Shown: positions 46,103 through 54,280 of the stretch, piece after piece
Layout: every line of letters begins with the position of its first letter
Numbering within the stretch: position 1 is the first letter of the stretch
Assembly (NCBI GenBank): GCA_034432635.1
Contig: DAOUBK010000045.1
Location: 1-64,000 of the forward strand
DNA: 64,000 nt
Source: Roseiflexus sp034432635
GTDB lineage: Bacteria; Chloroflexota; Chloroflexia; Chloroflexales; Roseiflexaceae
Direction of reading: 5' to 3'
Position numbers and translations under genes: made by a program
Notes under the pieces: generated by a model
What the model was told of the DNA's origin: nothing
Databases searched by the model: none
The model's input: the letters and a program-made list of their open reading frames with translations, nothing else

Positions 46103-46969
46103 ATGCGCAAAGACCTGCACGAGATCAACCGACGCGCGTGGAATGAGGCAACCAGGGCGCACAACAGTCACAAAGCCGATCAGGCGCGATTCCTGCGCAG
46201 TGGCGGCAGCACGCTCTTTCCCGAAGAACTGGAGTTGCTCGGCGATGTGCGTCACAAGCGGGTGTTGCATCTGCAATGCAACGCCGGTCAGGACACGCTC
46301 AGTCTGGCGCAACTCGGCGCATGGGTCACCGGCGTTGATATCAGTGATGAGGCAATTGCGTTCGCCCGTCGCCTCTCTGCTGAGTCCGGCATTCCCGCAA
46401 CGTTTTATCGCGCCGATCTGTACGACTGGCTCGACGAAGCGGTTCAACGCAGTGCGACCTTCGACATCGTGTTCAGTTCGTATGGTTTCCTGGTGTGGCT
46501 TTCCGATATTGACGCCTGGGCGCGTGGTATTGCAGCCGTGCTTGCACCGGGCGGGCGTTTCGTGATGATCGAATTTCACCCCTTCCTGATGATGCTCGAC
46601 GATCAGGGACGCACCGTTGCTCACAGTTATGGCGGAGGACGGCTCTGGTCGTTCGACGAGGGGATCGGAGACTACGTGGCGTGGGCAGGCGCAGCGTTGA
46701 CCCCATCCGGCTATCTAGAGGGAGTGCAGAATTTCCGCAATCCGCATCCGTCCCACGAGTTCGGATGGGGCGTCAGCGATCTGATCTCAGCGTTGCTCGG
46801 AGCCGGTTTGCGCCTGGAGACCTTTCGCGAATACCCTTATACCAACGGTTTTCCAGCGTTCGAGGGTACCGTCGCACTCTCCGGCGGTCGTTTTGCACCA
46901 CCGCCGGATCGACCGTCTATCCCGATGATGCTGGGGCTGGCAGCACGGAAAGACGTTGTGCAGAGGTAG
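46103..46969 (+). CDS. SAM-dependent methyltransferase (class I)
   Basis: 288 residues. The Rossmann-fold SAM-binding motif I reads VLHLQCNAGQDTLSLAQLGA, with the acidic residue of motif II in VTGVDISDEAIAFAR. Later strands include FDIVFSSYGFLVWL and LAPGGRFVMIEFHP. The QCN in place of GCG in motif I is typical of a subgroup of small-molecule methyltransferases. The substrate is unknown. AGAGG seven bases before the ATG at 46103 favours it over the ATG at 46085. The gene diverges from the aldehyde dehydrogenase and converges on the aminotransferase. Confidence 0.88.
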   Translation: MRKDLHEINRRAWNEATRAHNSHKADQARFLRSGGSTLFPEELELLGDVRHKRVLHLQCNAGQDTLSLAQLGAWVTGVDISDEAIAFARRLSAESGIPATFYRADLYDWLDEAVQRSATFDIVFSSYGFLVWLSDIDAWARGIAAVLAPGGRFVMIEFHPFLMMLDDQGRTVAHSYGGGRLWSFDEGIGDYVAWAGAALTPSGYLEGVQNFRNPHPSHEFGWGVSDLISALLGAGLRLETFREYPYTNGFPAFEGTVALSGGRFAPPPDRPSIPMMLGLAARKDVVQR

Positions 46970-47034
46970 TTGTTGATACTGTCGCAATGGTGTGTGAGCG
47001 ACGATCCGCCGCTTGCCTGCTGGTTCCGTTCTGC

Positions 47035-48234
47035 TCAGGATACGGCGTCCAGCGCTCTGGACAGCTTCTCGATGGCTTCATCGACCTGAGCATGGGTCAG
47101 GATCAGGGGCGGCACCAGGCGCAACACATCATCACCGGCAGTAGCGATCAGGAGACCTTCGCTGTGCGCTGCTTCACGCACCGTACTGGCAGAACCATTG
47201 ATCACTACACCACGCATCAGACCGCGTCCACGCACTTCCAGCACTACATTCGGGTGTGACGCCTGTAGTTCCGCCAGTGCCTCTCCCAGATAATCACCGA
47301 CCTCTCGCACCTGTTCAAGGAAGGCGGGATCGGCAATTTTGCGGAACACCGTTTGCGCGACTGCGGTAACGAACGGACCGCCGCCAAATGTTGTTCCGTG
47401 ATCACCGACGTGGATCGTCTGCGCAACTTTCTGGCGCATCAGGATCGCGCCGATCGGCAGCCCCCCGCCGAGAGGTTTGGCGATAGTCATCAGATCGGGC
47501 GCCACGCCATACGGTTCATGCGCCCACAGTGTTCCCGTGCGCCCGATACCGCACTGGATCTCGTCAAAGATGAGCAGCGCGTCGACCGCATCGCACTGTG
47601 CACGTAGCGCACGCAGGAACTCCGGCGTTGCAACGCTGAGACCCCCTTCGCCCTGCACCGGTTCGACGATCACGCCACATACATTCCCGGTAATGGCCGC
47701 GACAGCAGCAGCGACGTCGTTGAAAGGCGCGAAGCGCACACCGGGCATCACCGGCTCGAAAGGTTGACGATACTTTTCACGCGCAGTCACCGCCACAGCA
47801 CCCATCGTGCGCCCGTGAAACGAGCCGCTGAATGCCACAATCGTCGTTTTCCCTTCGCCGTGGGTGTCGCGCGCATAGCGGCGGCTGAACTTCAGCGCAC
47901 CCTCGACTGCCTCGGCGCCACTGTTGCAGAAGAAAACCCGATCTGCCCACGACGTCTGATCGATCAGCGTCTGCGCCAGTTCGACCGCCGGACGCGAGTG
48001 GTACAGGTTCGACAGATGGATCAGCCCGTCGGCATGTTCTCTGATTGCGCGCACAACATCGGGATCACCGTAGCCAAGCGCGTTGACCGCAATACCGGCG
48101 ACGCAATCCAGGTAGCGACGACCGTCACTATCGTAGAGATAGCATCTTTCGCCACGCTCGATGATGAATCCCGGTCGCGCATATGTTTGCAACAGGTAGC
48201 GTTGTTCGGCAGAAATGACATCAGCGGCGGTCAT
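47035..48234 (-). CDS. argD: Acetylornithine-type aminotransferase (class III)
   Basis: 399 residues. PLP-binding features are FFCNSGAEAVEGALKFSRRY, Asp224 in LIFDEIQCGIGRTG and Schiff-base Lys253 in TIAKPLGGGLPIGA. Length and motifs fit ArgD, which transfers the amino group of glutamate to N-acetylglutamate semialdehyde in arginine and ornithine synthesis. The same fold also serves in succinylornithine, LysJ and GABA transamination, and no arginine gene is adjacent, so the symbol is provisional. It converges on the methyltransferase gene with a 65-base gap. Confidence 0.85.
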   Translation of the reverse strand: MTAADVISAEQRYLLQTYARPGFIIERGERCYLYDSDGRRYLDCVAGIAVNALGYGDPDVVRAIREHADGLIHLSNLYHSRPAVELAQTLIDQTSWADRVFFCNSGAEAVEGALKFSRRYARDTHGEGKTTIVAFSGSFHGRTMGAVAVTAREKYRQPFEPVMPGVRFAPFNDVAAAVAAITGNVCGVIVEPVQGEGGLSVATPEFLRALRAQCDAVDALLIFDEIQCGIGRTGTLWAHEPYGVAPDLMTIAKPLGGGLPIGAILMRQKVAQTIHVGDHGTTFGGGPFVTAVAQTVFRKIADPAFLEQVREVGDYLGEALAELQASHPNVVLEVRGRGLMRGVVINGSASTVREAAHSEGLLIATAGDDVLRLVPPLILTHAQVDEAIEKLSRALDAVS

Positions 48235-48321
48235 AATGGCTCCTGTGATGGAAGAACATGAGAACTGTAAAATGGAGAGCGACGCAGCATTGCCACGTCT
48301 CTCTCACGCCACACCCGACTG

Positions 48322-50136
48322 CTACTCGACCTCTACCGTCTCGCGCTCGCTGGCTGCCGCGATGCGCGCCGCACGTTCACGCAACCGCAGACCGCCGCCA
48401 ATCGCGCCGGCTGCTGCCAGCGCCAGCAACCAGGCGGACAGAGAGTCGCCACCGGTGCGCGGCAGCGCCGCCGGCACATCAGCCGGTGCGGGGACAGGAG
48501 CAGCGACGCCTGGCAGCGTACCTGCCTGGACAATGCGCCCTTCGACCTGCGGATTGACCGGCGAACGCGCTTGCAGGTATTCCACCAGAACATCGGCATC
48601 GAGAAAACCGGTATCGACCTTGTTTGTGCCACGCTGCAGGACGCTGTAGCCGTCACCGCCGCCAGCGATGAAGTTGTTTACAACCACCCGGTAGCTGGCA
48701 TTCGGGTCGATCGGCGTAAAGCCGCCTCTGCCATCGGAAACCTGGATGCCGGTAATGCGGCTCCCTGCCGGTGCAGCAGGATCCCAGCTATAGCGCATTC
48801 CGCCGACCTGCGGGAAGCGTCCGTCGGTCCGCTCCACCCGGCTGACACCGTTCTCCAGCGCCTCCTTCACCTGCGCACCGGTGAGGGTCAACAGCACAAG
48901 CGTATTACCGAACGGCATCACTTCGAGAACCTGTCCGAGTGTGACCCGCCCGGCAGGAATGCTGGTGCGAATACCGCCGCCGTTCATGATTGCCAGTTGC
49001 GCACCGGCTAGCGCTGTCTTTGCCAGCATCGAGTCGGCGATCAGGTTCCCCAGGTTGGTCTCTTTCGAGCGCACATCGGCGCGAGCGCCGTTCAACTCAA
49101 CCCGCGCTTCGCCAACCGGCATGGCGCGCAGCTGATCCAGCGGTCCCCTGAACGTCGTGATCCGATTCTCAAATCCCTGATCCGGCTTGATGTTCGGCAG
49201 AACCTCGGTAGGTTGACCTGCCACAACCCGTGTCACATCGCCGTTGGCATCGAACCCGATCGTTAGGTCTCCCAGCCAGCGCCCCCACTCCCAGTCGTGT
49301 GCCAGAATAACCGGCTTGCCGGAGGGAGAGGCGATCACCTCAGGATAGGGGCGATCGGAAACAGCCGGGTTGACCATCGGACCCATCGGCGTATGGCTAT
49401 GCCCGCCGATGATCACCGACAGACCGTCCACCTGGCGCGCCAGTTCGCGATCCGCCTGAACGCCGACGTGGGTCAGTGCAATGATCTTGTTCACGCCATC
49501 GCGGCGCAGCGTCGCCACACCCAACCGCACCGCCTCGATATAGTTCGTGAAGCGCACTCCAGGACCGGGATTGCTAAGCACCGGGGTATCCTCGGTCGTC
49601 ACGCCGATGATGCCGATCGGCTGCCCGCCAACCCAGATCACAACCCATGGTTTGATCAGTCCCGCCAGCGGCGATGTGCGATCAACCTGAATATTCGCGC
49701 TGAGCAGCGGGAACGTCGCGCCACGGGCAAAATCAGCCAGCGGCGCCTGACCGATATCGAACTCGTGGTTGCCGATCGCCACTGCATCATACTTAAGGGC
49801 GTTGTAGAACTCCAGATCGGCAAGACCGCGGTACTGGTTGAAATAGAGCGTTCCCTGGAACACATCACCAGCGTCGAGCAGCAACTGATTGCCACCTTCC
49901 CTGCGGATGGCGTCAATGAGGGTCTTGCGCCGGGAGACGCCGCCGTGCACCGGGTTATTCCCGCTGAAGACCGGCTCGATACGCGCATGGTGATCATTCG
50001 TGTGAATGATCCGAAGCGTGTAGACCTCTGGACCGGCGCCGTGAACCGTCAATGCCGTTGCGAGATAGGCGATCGTGCCTGAACCAACCGCCATCGTCTT
50101 CACGAAGGTCCGCCGCGAAATCGTGGGCACAGCCAT
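48322..50136 (-). CDS. Tat-exported 5'-nucleotidase/UshA family phosphoesterase with LPxTG-type anchor
   Basis: 604 residues. The N-terminus carries a twin-arginine signal (SRRTFVKTMAVG), so the protein is exported folded. The calcineurin-like metallophosphatase domain has RIIHTNDHHARIEP, LLDAGDVFQGT, AIGNHEFDIG and GGHSHTP, the dinuclear metal site of UshA/CpdB-type enzymes. A 5'-nucleotidase C-terminal domain follows (GNLIADSMLA, NGGGIRTSIPAG, ASYRVVVNNFIAGGGDGY). It ends LPRTGGDS, a hydrophobic helix (AWLLALAAAGAIGGGLRL) and a basic tail, the layout of a sortase signal. It would release phosphate or nucleosides outside the cell. AAAGGAAT just before the ATG at 50136 decides the start. Confidence 0.9.
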   Translation of the reverse strand: MAVPTISRRTFVKTMAVGSGTIAYLATALTVHGAGPEVYTLRIIHTNDHHARIEPVFSGNNPVHGGVSRRKTLIDAIRREGGNQLLLDAGDVFQGTLYFNQYRGLADLEFYNALKYDAVAIGNHEFDIGQAPLADFARGATFPLLSANIQVDRTSPLAGLIKPWVVIWVGGQPIGIIGVTTEDTPVLSNPGPGVRFTNYIEAVRLGVATLRRDGVNKIIALTHVGVQADRELARQVDGLSVIIGGHSHTPMGPMVNPAVSDRPYPEVIASPSGKPVILAHDWEWGRWLGDLTIGFDANGDVTRVVAGQPTEVLPNIKPDQGFENRITTFRGPLDQLRAMPVGEARVELNGARADVRSKETNLGNLIADSMLAKTALAGAQLAIMNGGGIRTSIPAGRVTLGQVLEVMPFGNTLVLLTLTGAQVKEALENGVSRVERTDGRFPQVGGMRYSWDPAAPAGSRITGIQVSDGRGGFTPIDPNASYRVVVNNFIAGGGDGYSVLQRGTNKVDTGFLDADVLVEYLQARSPVNPQVEGRIVQAGTLPGVAAPVPAPADVPAALPRTGGDSLSAWLLALAAAGAIGGGLRLRERAARIAAASERETVEVE

Positions 50137-50558
50137 ATTCCTTTCTCCTCTGGCTCTTCTCACCTGTAATACTGCTAGCAGCATGGGTATGGAGCGGATG
50201 TACTATACCATATTCTGACGACCGAGTGTGCAAGGGGAGGCGAAAGGGCGCAATCGGCGCACGCGGCGCTACTCCGCGCACCCGCTATCGTCTCACCATG
50301 CTGTGCGCTGCGGATGCGGGGCAGAGAACCGGGCGCGTGCTCGAGGAAAGAATGGCATCGGTGAGGAAAGGAGGCGGCTGTCGATCATCCCTTTTTTGCG
50401 CTGCAATGAACGAAAATCCCATTGTTCGAAAGAGCGGTTTATTCTGCGGTAACCGCGTGCAGCACGCGATGGCGGGTTTCTTCCGGCACCGGTCGACGAA
50501 TGTTCGACCGGCAGTGGACGGGATCGAAAGCCGCAAGGAGAAAAGCTCGTTCGAATCA
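50137..50558. other. Intergenic region between the nucleotidase and the tRNA unit
   Basis: 422 bases. A minus-strand promoter for the nucleotidase is expected here, but only a weak TATAC-like stretch near 50203 is visible. An exact 8-bp stem, CCGGTCGA (50489-50496) with TCGACCGG (50504-50511), lies past the tRNA terminator. ORFs crossing it run into the tRNA genes and are not credible. Confidence 0.45.
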
Positions 50559-50585
50559 AGAAGGCTCACCGAAGTGAGCCTTTTT
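50559..50585 (-). terminator. Terminator after tRNA-Asp
   Basis: On the minus strand, GGCTCAC (50580-50574), a TTCG tetraloop and GTGAGCC (50569-50563) form a 7-bp stem, extended by A-T pairs, followed by TTCTTG. It starts about ten bases after the tRNA-Asp CCA end. On the plus strand the same stem is followed by five T, so it could act in both directions. Confidence 0.75.
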
Positions 50586-50594
50586 GCCGCCATC

Positions 50595-50670
50595 TGGCGG
50601 GCCCGACGGGATTTGAACCCGCGCTCTGAGCCTTGACAGGGCTCCATGTTAACCGCTACACCACGGGCCC
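50595..50670 (-). tRNA. tRNA-Asp (GTC)
   Basis: 76 bases including an encoded CCA. The acceptor stem GGGCCCG pairs with CGGGCCC. The anticodon arm is GAGCC, loop CTGTCAA, GGCTC, giving anticodon GTC. The T arm is GCGGG TTCAAAT CCCGT-like and intact. It is the second gene of a two-tRNA unit. Confidence 0.95.
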
Positions 50671-50679
50671 GTATATTGT

Positions 50680-50756
50680 TGGTGACCCCAGCGGGATTCG
50701 AACCCGCGATCTCCACCTTGAGAGGGTGGCGTCCTAGGCCGCTAGACGATGGGGCC
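50680..50756 (-). tRNA. tRNA-Glu (CTC)
   Basis: 77 bases including an encoded CCA. The acceptor stem GGCCCCA pairs with TGGGGTC, with one G-U pair. The anticodon arm is CCACC, loop CTCTCAA, GGTGG, giving anticodon CTC. Nine bases separate it from tRNA-Asp, so both are processed from one transcript. Confidence 0.95.
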
Positions 50757-50801
50757 TGTTCTTTCTGTCGGCCCGAACTCCTCGCGGCCCCGACATTGGT
50801 T

Positions 50802-50830
50802 ATTATACCAGCAAGTGCGAAACATTGCAA
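50802..50830 (-). promoter_or_regulatory. Promoter of the tRNA-Glu/tRNA-Asp unit
   Basis: Minus strand TTGCAA (50825-50830), a 17-base spacer and TATAAT (50802-50807), 46 bases before tRNA-Glu. Confidence 0.8.
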
Positions 50831-50842
50831 ATCGGCAACAGG

Positions 50843-50871
50843 TTGACACACGTGTGCTGAGGACATATACT
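50843..50871 (+). promoter_or_regulatory. Promoter of the HAS-barrel-like gene
   Basis: TTGACA (50843-50848), a 17-base spacer and TATACT (50866-50871). The start point would be about 50878, directly at the ATG at 50880, so the mRNA may be leaderless. Its -35 box is 12 bases from that of the divergent tRNA promoter. Confidence 0.8.
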
Positions 50872-50879
50872 GCCATACA

Positions 50880-51515
50880 ATGGAACTTTCTCACAGGCGA
50901 GCATTGCCAGGTATGTCACAGCGTATTGCTGAAGTCATCGAAGCCACCAGCACCGAGTTCACCGCCGGTACATATGAACTGCTGGCTGCACCGCCGTTTG
51001 GCGCACTGGTGCGCGCACAGGCGCGCGCCAATGGCATGGCGATCTACGGTCTGGTGTACAGGATTCACACCGGGAGCCGGGATATTGGTGGACGGGCGCT
51101 GGTGCGTGGGCGCACCTATGCCGGGCGTGAACTGTACGACGCCGAAATCTACCGCGAGCATCCCGATCTGGCAGAGGTGCTTCAGACCGAGTTTTCCGCC
51201 ATTATTGTCGGGTTTGTCGATGGCGAAGCGATCCGCCAGTTTCTGCCGCCACAACCGCCGCCGGTTCACTACAGTGTGTACGAGTGCGGCGCCGACGAGG
51301 TGGCACGCTTCAATCAGACGCTCGATTATTTTCGCACGGTGTTGTGTACGCCACACATCCCCGGCGATGAGGCGCTTGCCGCGGCTATTCGCGCTGCGGC
51401 TCGCACTGTTACCGATAAACGCGCATTTCTTGTGCGCGCCGGGCGCGAGATTGCCTCGTTGCTCAAAGATGACTATGATCGCCTGACGGCGATCCTGCGT
51501 CGGGTTCGACCGTGA
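50880..51515 (+). CDS. HAS-barrel-like protein of unknown function
   Basis: 211 residues. The beginning IAEVIEATSTEFTAGTYELL and PFGALVRAQARANGMAIYGLVYRI resembles the HAS-barrel, a small beta-barrel found at the N-terminus of HerA-type ATPases and in stand-alone proteins of cyanobacteria and Chloroflexi. The middle LQTEFSAIIVGFVDGEAIRQ and the Pro-rich FLPPQPPPVHYSVYECG are typical of the stand-alone form. A helical C-terminus follows. The start is open: the promoter position fits a leaderless message at 50880, while an internal ATG at 50913 has only a poorly spaced AGG. No partner ATPase is nearby. Function unknown. Confidence 0.7.
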   Translation: MELSHRRALPGMSQRIAEVIEATSTEFTAGTYELLAAPPFGALVRAQARANGMAIYGLVYRIHTGSRDIGGRALVRGRTYAGRELYDAEIYREHPDLAEVLQTEFSAIIVGFVDGEAIRQFLPPQPPPVHYSVYECGADEVARFNQTLDYFRTVLCTPHIPGDEALAAAIRAAARTVTDKRAFLVRAGREIASLLKDDYDRLTAILRRVRP

Positions 51516-51520
51516 GCATT

Positions 51521-52135
51521 TCACAGTGTGATGATGCCCTGTCGCGCACCGCGGTTGACCGCTTCGGTGCGGCTCGAAACGCCGAGTTTGGCGAACAGCG
51601 ACGAAAGGTGGAACTTGACGGTGTGTTCGCTGATCTGCAATCGCTGCGCGATTTGTTTGTTCGATAGCCCCTGACTCACCAGTTCGAGCACGTCGCGTTC
51701 ACGCGCGGTCAGCGTCTCACCAGCCGGTTCTGCCACCGATAACGGGCGACGGTGGAGCAGGCGTGGCGCCAGTTCCGACGAGAGGACGATCAACCCTTGT
51801 GCGACTGCCTGGATCGCAGCGGATAACTCTGCCGCACCTGCATCGTGCGATACCAGCCCCCACGCAGTCAGTGGCAGGCGACGCAATACATCCGCCTGCC
51901 GCTCATCATCGCTCAGCAGCAGTGCTGCGTACCGCGGATCCTCTCCCAACGCCCGATCCGCCTCGGTCAACACACTCTCATCCGCCGCCAGGATAACATC
52001 CGTATTAGATGGAATGCTGGCAGGTGTGGCAAGCGAGACACTTTCGCCAACGATCTCGATGTTCGCTTCGGCAACCAGGGCGCGCAATCCGGCACGCAGC
52101 GCTGGTGTCGGAGCGACGATCAGGACGCGAATCAT
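51521..52135 (-). CDS. NarL/LuxR-type regulator with a degenerate receiver domain
   Basis: 204 residues. The C-terminal LuxR HTH is complete: LTARERDVLELVSQGLSNKQIAQRLQISEHTVKFHLSSLFAKLGVSSRTEAV. The N-terminal domain has the receiver-like start MIRVLIVAPTPALRAGLRALV, but the acidic pair normally present is replaced by APTP. In DVILAADESV the phosphoacceptor position holds Ala with Asp one residue later. It is therefore probably not controlled by ordinary phosphorylation. An upstream GTG at 52186 is in frame, but the ATG at 52135 matches the family's N-terminus. It follows two HtrA-type protease genes on the same strand and may share their transcript. Confidence 0.85.
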   Translation of the reverse strand: MIRVLIVAPTPALRAGLRALVAEANIEIVGESVSLATPASIPSNTDVILAADESVLTEADRALGEDPRYAALLLSDDERQADVLRRLPLTAWGLVSHDAGAAELSAAIQAVAQGLIVLSSELAPRLLHRRPLSVAEPAGETLTARERDVLELVSQGLSNKQIAQRLQISEHTVKFHLSSLFAKLGVSSRTEAVNRGARQGIITL

Positions 52136-52207
52136 GTGAGCAGTGTGTCTTTCACGACGAACCGAACTGACCCGAAGCGCTTTCACCAGAGATGCGCTTT
52201 TTCCGCA

Positions 52208-53089
52208 CTATGACTCTGCGCGCGGCGTTACATCGATGACGCGAATGTCGCCAGCGCGCAGCAACCGGAGATGGAGCGTTCCATCCGTGTGTCGAAGTGC
52301 CCTGTGTAAGTCCTCCGGATGCTCCAATGATACCGTATCGGCGTGGAGCAGCAGGTCGCCTACCAGAAGCCCTGCCTGTTCTGCCGGGCTATCCGGTTCG
52401 AGACTGACAACCAGCAACCCGCTGGAACGTCCATTCAGCATGCCTTCCGGCAATGGCAATGGTTGCACGCCAACGCCGAGACGTGCACGCCGCTCCTGGC
52501 TGTTGTTCAACCACCGTTCGACAACATAACTGGCGATGGCGACTGCCAGATCGCCGCCAAACACCATTGCATTGATTCCGATCACCCTGCCGCGCGCGTC
52601 GAGGAGCGGTCCGCCCGAGTTGCCAGGTGCGAGCCGTACATCGGAACGGATGAACGCCACACGCTGACCGTTGCGTGTCTCCGCCTCTCCCAGCCCACTG
52701 ACGATGCCAGCGGTCACCACCCAGGGCTGTCCCCACGGATGACCGATTGCAAACACCAGTTCGCCAACCCGCAGGCGCGACGAGTTACCAACCGACACCG
52801 GTGGAAGATCATCCGCCGGAGTGTGCAGCAGCGCCAGGTCGAGGTCTGGATTACGCGCTGCAACCCTCACCGGCAGATCGCGCCCATCGAGCGTTTGCAT
52901 GCACAACCTGCCGCCCGCGCCGGCAACGACGTGGTCGTTGGTAAGAATAACGCCGCCGGATTGCCAGACCACACCGGTGCCGATGCCTCGGCCCGATCCG
53001 TACAGATGTACGACGCTCTGCCGCGCACGTTCGGCAAGATCGGCAAAACCGGCAACAATACCCGGAGCACGGTAGAACACCTGAGTCAT
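52208..53089 (-). CDS. HtrA/DegP-type serine protease with PDZ domain (copy 1)
   Basis: 293 residues. The trypsin-like domain has His53 (TNDHVV), Asp84 (DLDLALLH) and Ser158 (APGNSGGPL), so the triad is complete. A single PDZ domain follows (about 200-290), with GLLVVSLEPDSPAEQAGLLVGDLLL. Unlike most HtrA proteins it has no signal peptide or membrane helix, starting MTQVFYRAPGIVAGFADL, so it is probably cytoplasmic. It would degrade or clip misfolded or specific target proteins. It is the middle gene of a protease, protease, regulator set, 130 bases after copy 2. Confidence 0.9.
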   Translation of the reverse strand: MTQVFYRAPGIVAGFADLAERARQSVVHLYGSGRGIGTGVVWQSGGVILTNDHVVAGAGGRLCMQTLDGRDLPVRVAARNPDLDLALLHTPADDLPPVSVGNSSRLRVGELVFAIGHPWGQPWVVTAGIVSGLGEAETRNGQRVAFIRSDVRLAPGNSGGPLLDARGRVIGINAMVFGGDLAVAIASYVVERWLNNSQERRARLGVGVQPLPLPEGMLNGRSSGLLVVSLEPDSPAEQAGLLVGDLLLHADTVSLEHPEDLHRALRHTDGTLHLRLLRAGDIRVIDVTPRAES

Positions 53090-53219
53090 GGAAGCAACGT
53101 ACCTTTCTGGTTTTCACTATCAGATGAAGACGCGAAGGTTCAGGGCGCCCCTGGCTTCGCATCTTCCCGGTAACCACGACCGCACACCAATGCTACGCCG
53201 ACAGTCTTGCCGATCCGGT

Positions 53220-54131
53220 CTACGACCCTTTGCGCTGTCCGATAGTCACCATCAGCGTCATAAGCGCTCCACCGCGAATAATCTCTGCCGGCACAGTAGC
53301 GCCGACGCGGTCGCCGCTCAAAACTGCCTGCAAATCGTCGGTATCGTTCAGAACAATGCCATCAATCCCAACCAGAATGTCCCCGATGAGCAGCCCGGCC
53401 CGACTCGCCGGGCTATCTGGCTCGACGCGCACGATCAGCAGCCCGCGTTCCTGGGTGCGTCCGGCGCGCTGACCTGGCGGAATCGTGACCGGCTGGCTGC
53501 TGATGCCAAGAAAGCCGCGGCGAACATGCCCCTGACTCGCCAGGGTGCTGGCGATACGCCACGCGAGCGACGCCGGTAGAGCCAGCGCCACACCGCCGAT
53601 CAGCCCAGTTGTGAACAGCCCCAGCACTGTCCCCGTCGCGTCGATCAGGGCGCCACCCGAAAAACCGGGGTACGGCGTGGCATCGGTCTGAATCACCTGC
53701 TCGACCATGCCGCGTCGGGTGCGTAACGGACCGCCGACTGCGCTGACGATACCCAGGCTTGCCATCGGTCCGCCCGGCGAGGGTCGCCCGACGGCGAGCA
53801 CAAACTGGCCCACGCGCGCCGGATCGAGCGCCTGCGCTGCGATCTCACCGCCCAGTGCATCGATCCGCAACAGCGCCAGGTCGCTGGTCTGGTCACGCCC
53901 GACCAGGCGCGCTGCCAGAGTGCGCCCATCATCGGTCTGGATCGTCAGGTCTTCGTCGCGCTCCAGGACGTGGTCCGCTGTCAGAACCTGGTCAGTGGCA
54001 ATAATGATGCCGCTGGCAGGCTGGCGTTGTCTGCCGTTGACCATCACCAGCGAGCGACGGATACGTTCGACGGCGTCGGCCATCTGGTGCGAGAGTGCGC
54101 TGATTGGATCGGCGCCGGATGATGCAGTCAT
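53220..54131 (-). CDS. HtrA/DegP-type serine protease with PDZ domain (copy 2)
   Basis: 303 residues. The triad is His54 (TADHVL), Asp84 (TSDLALLRI) and Ser158 (YPGFSGGAL). The PDZ domain begins near GLLIVRVEPDSPASRAGLLIGDILV. As in copy 1 there is no export signal (MTASSGADPISALSHQMAD), and the two align throughout, so they are paralogs from a tandem duplication. The loop before the serine differs (ATPYPGFSGG against VRLAPGNSGG), which could give different specificity. AAGGAGGAG before the ATG at 54131 decides this start over one at 54188. Confidence 0.9.
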   Translation of the reverse strand: MTASSGADPISALSHQMADAVERIRRSLVMVNGRQRQPASGIIIATDQVLTADHVLERDEDLTIQTDDGRTLAARLVGRDQTSDLALLRIDALGGEIAAQALDPARVGQFVLAVGRPSPGGPMASLGIVSAVGGPLRTRRGMVEQVIQTDATPYPGFSGGALIDATGTVLGLFTTGLIGGVALALPASLAWRIASTLASQGHVRRGFLGISSQPVTIPPGQRAGRTQERGLLIVRVEPDSPASRAGLLIGDILVGIDGIVLNDTDDLQAVLSGDRVGATVPAEIIRGGALMTLMVTIGQRKGS

Positions 54132-54280
54132 GGTCTCCTCCTTCTGTAGCCTTGCGTGAATGATACCAGCGCGCACGCCTCGCAGCATTACCGAAATGTG
54201 CAGGATGCCACCTGGAAAAATGGGCAGGCAGCGGCGCTATAATGCAGCACATTCTCGCAGGCATCTATGAGGAGGGTTGC

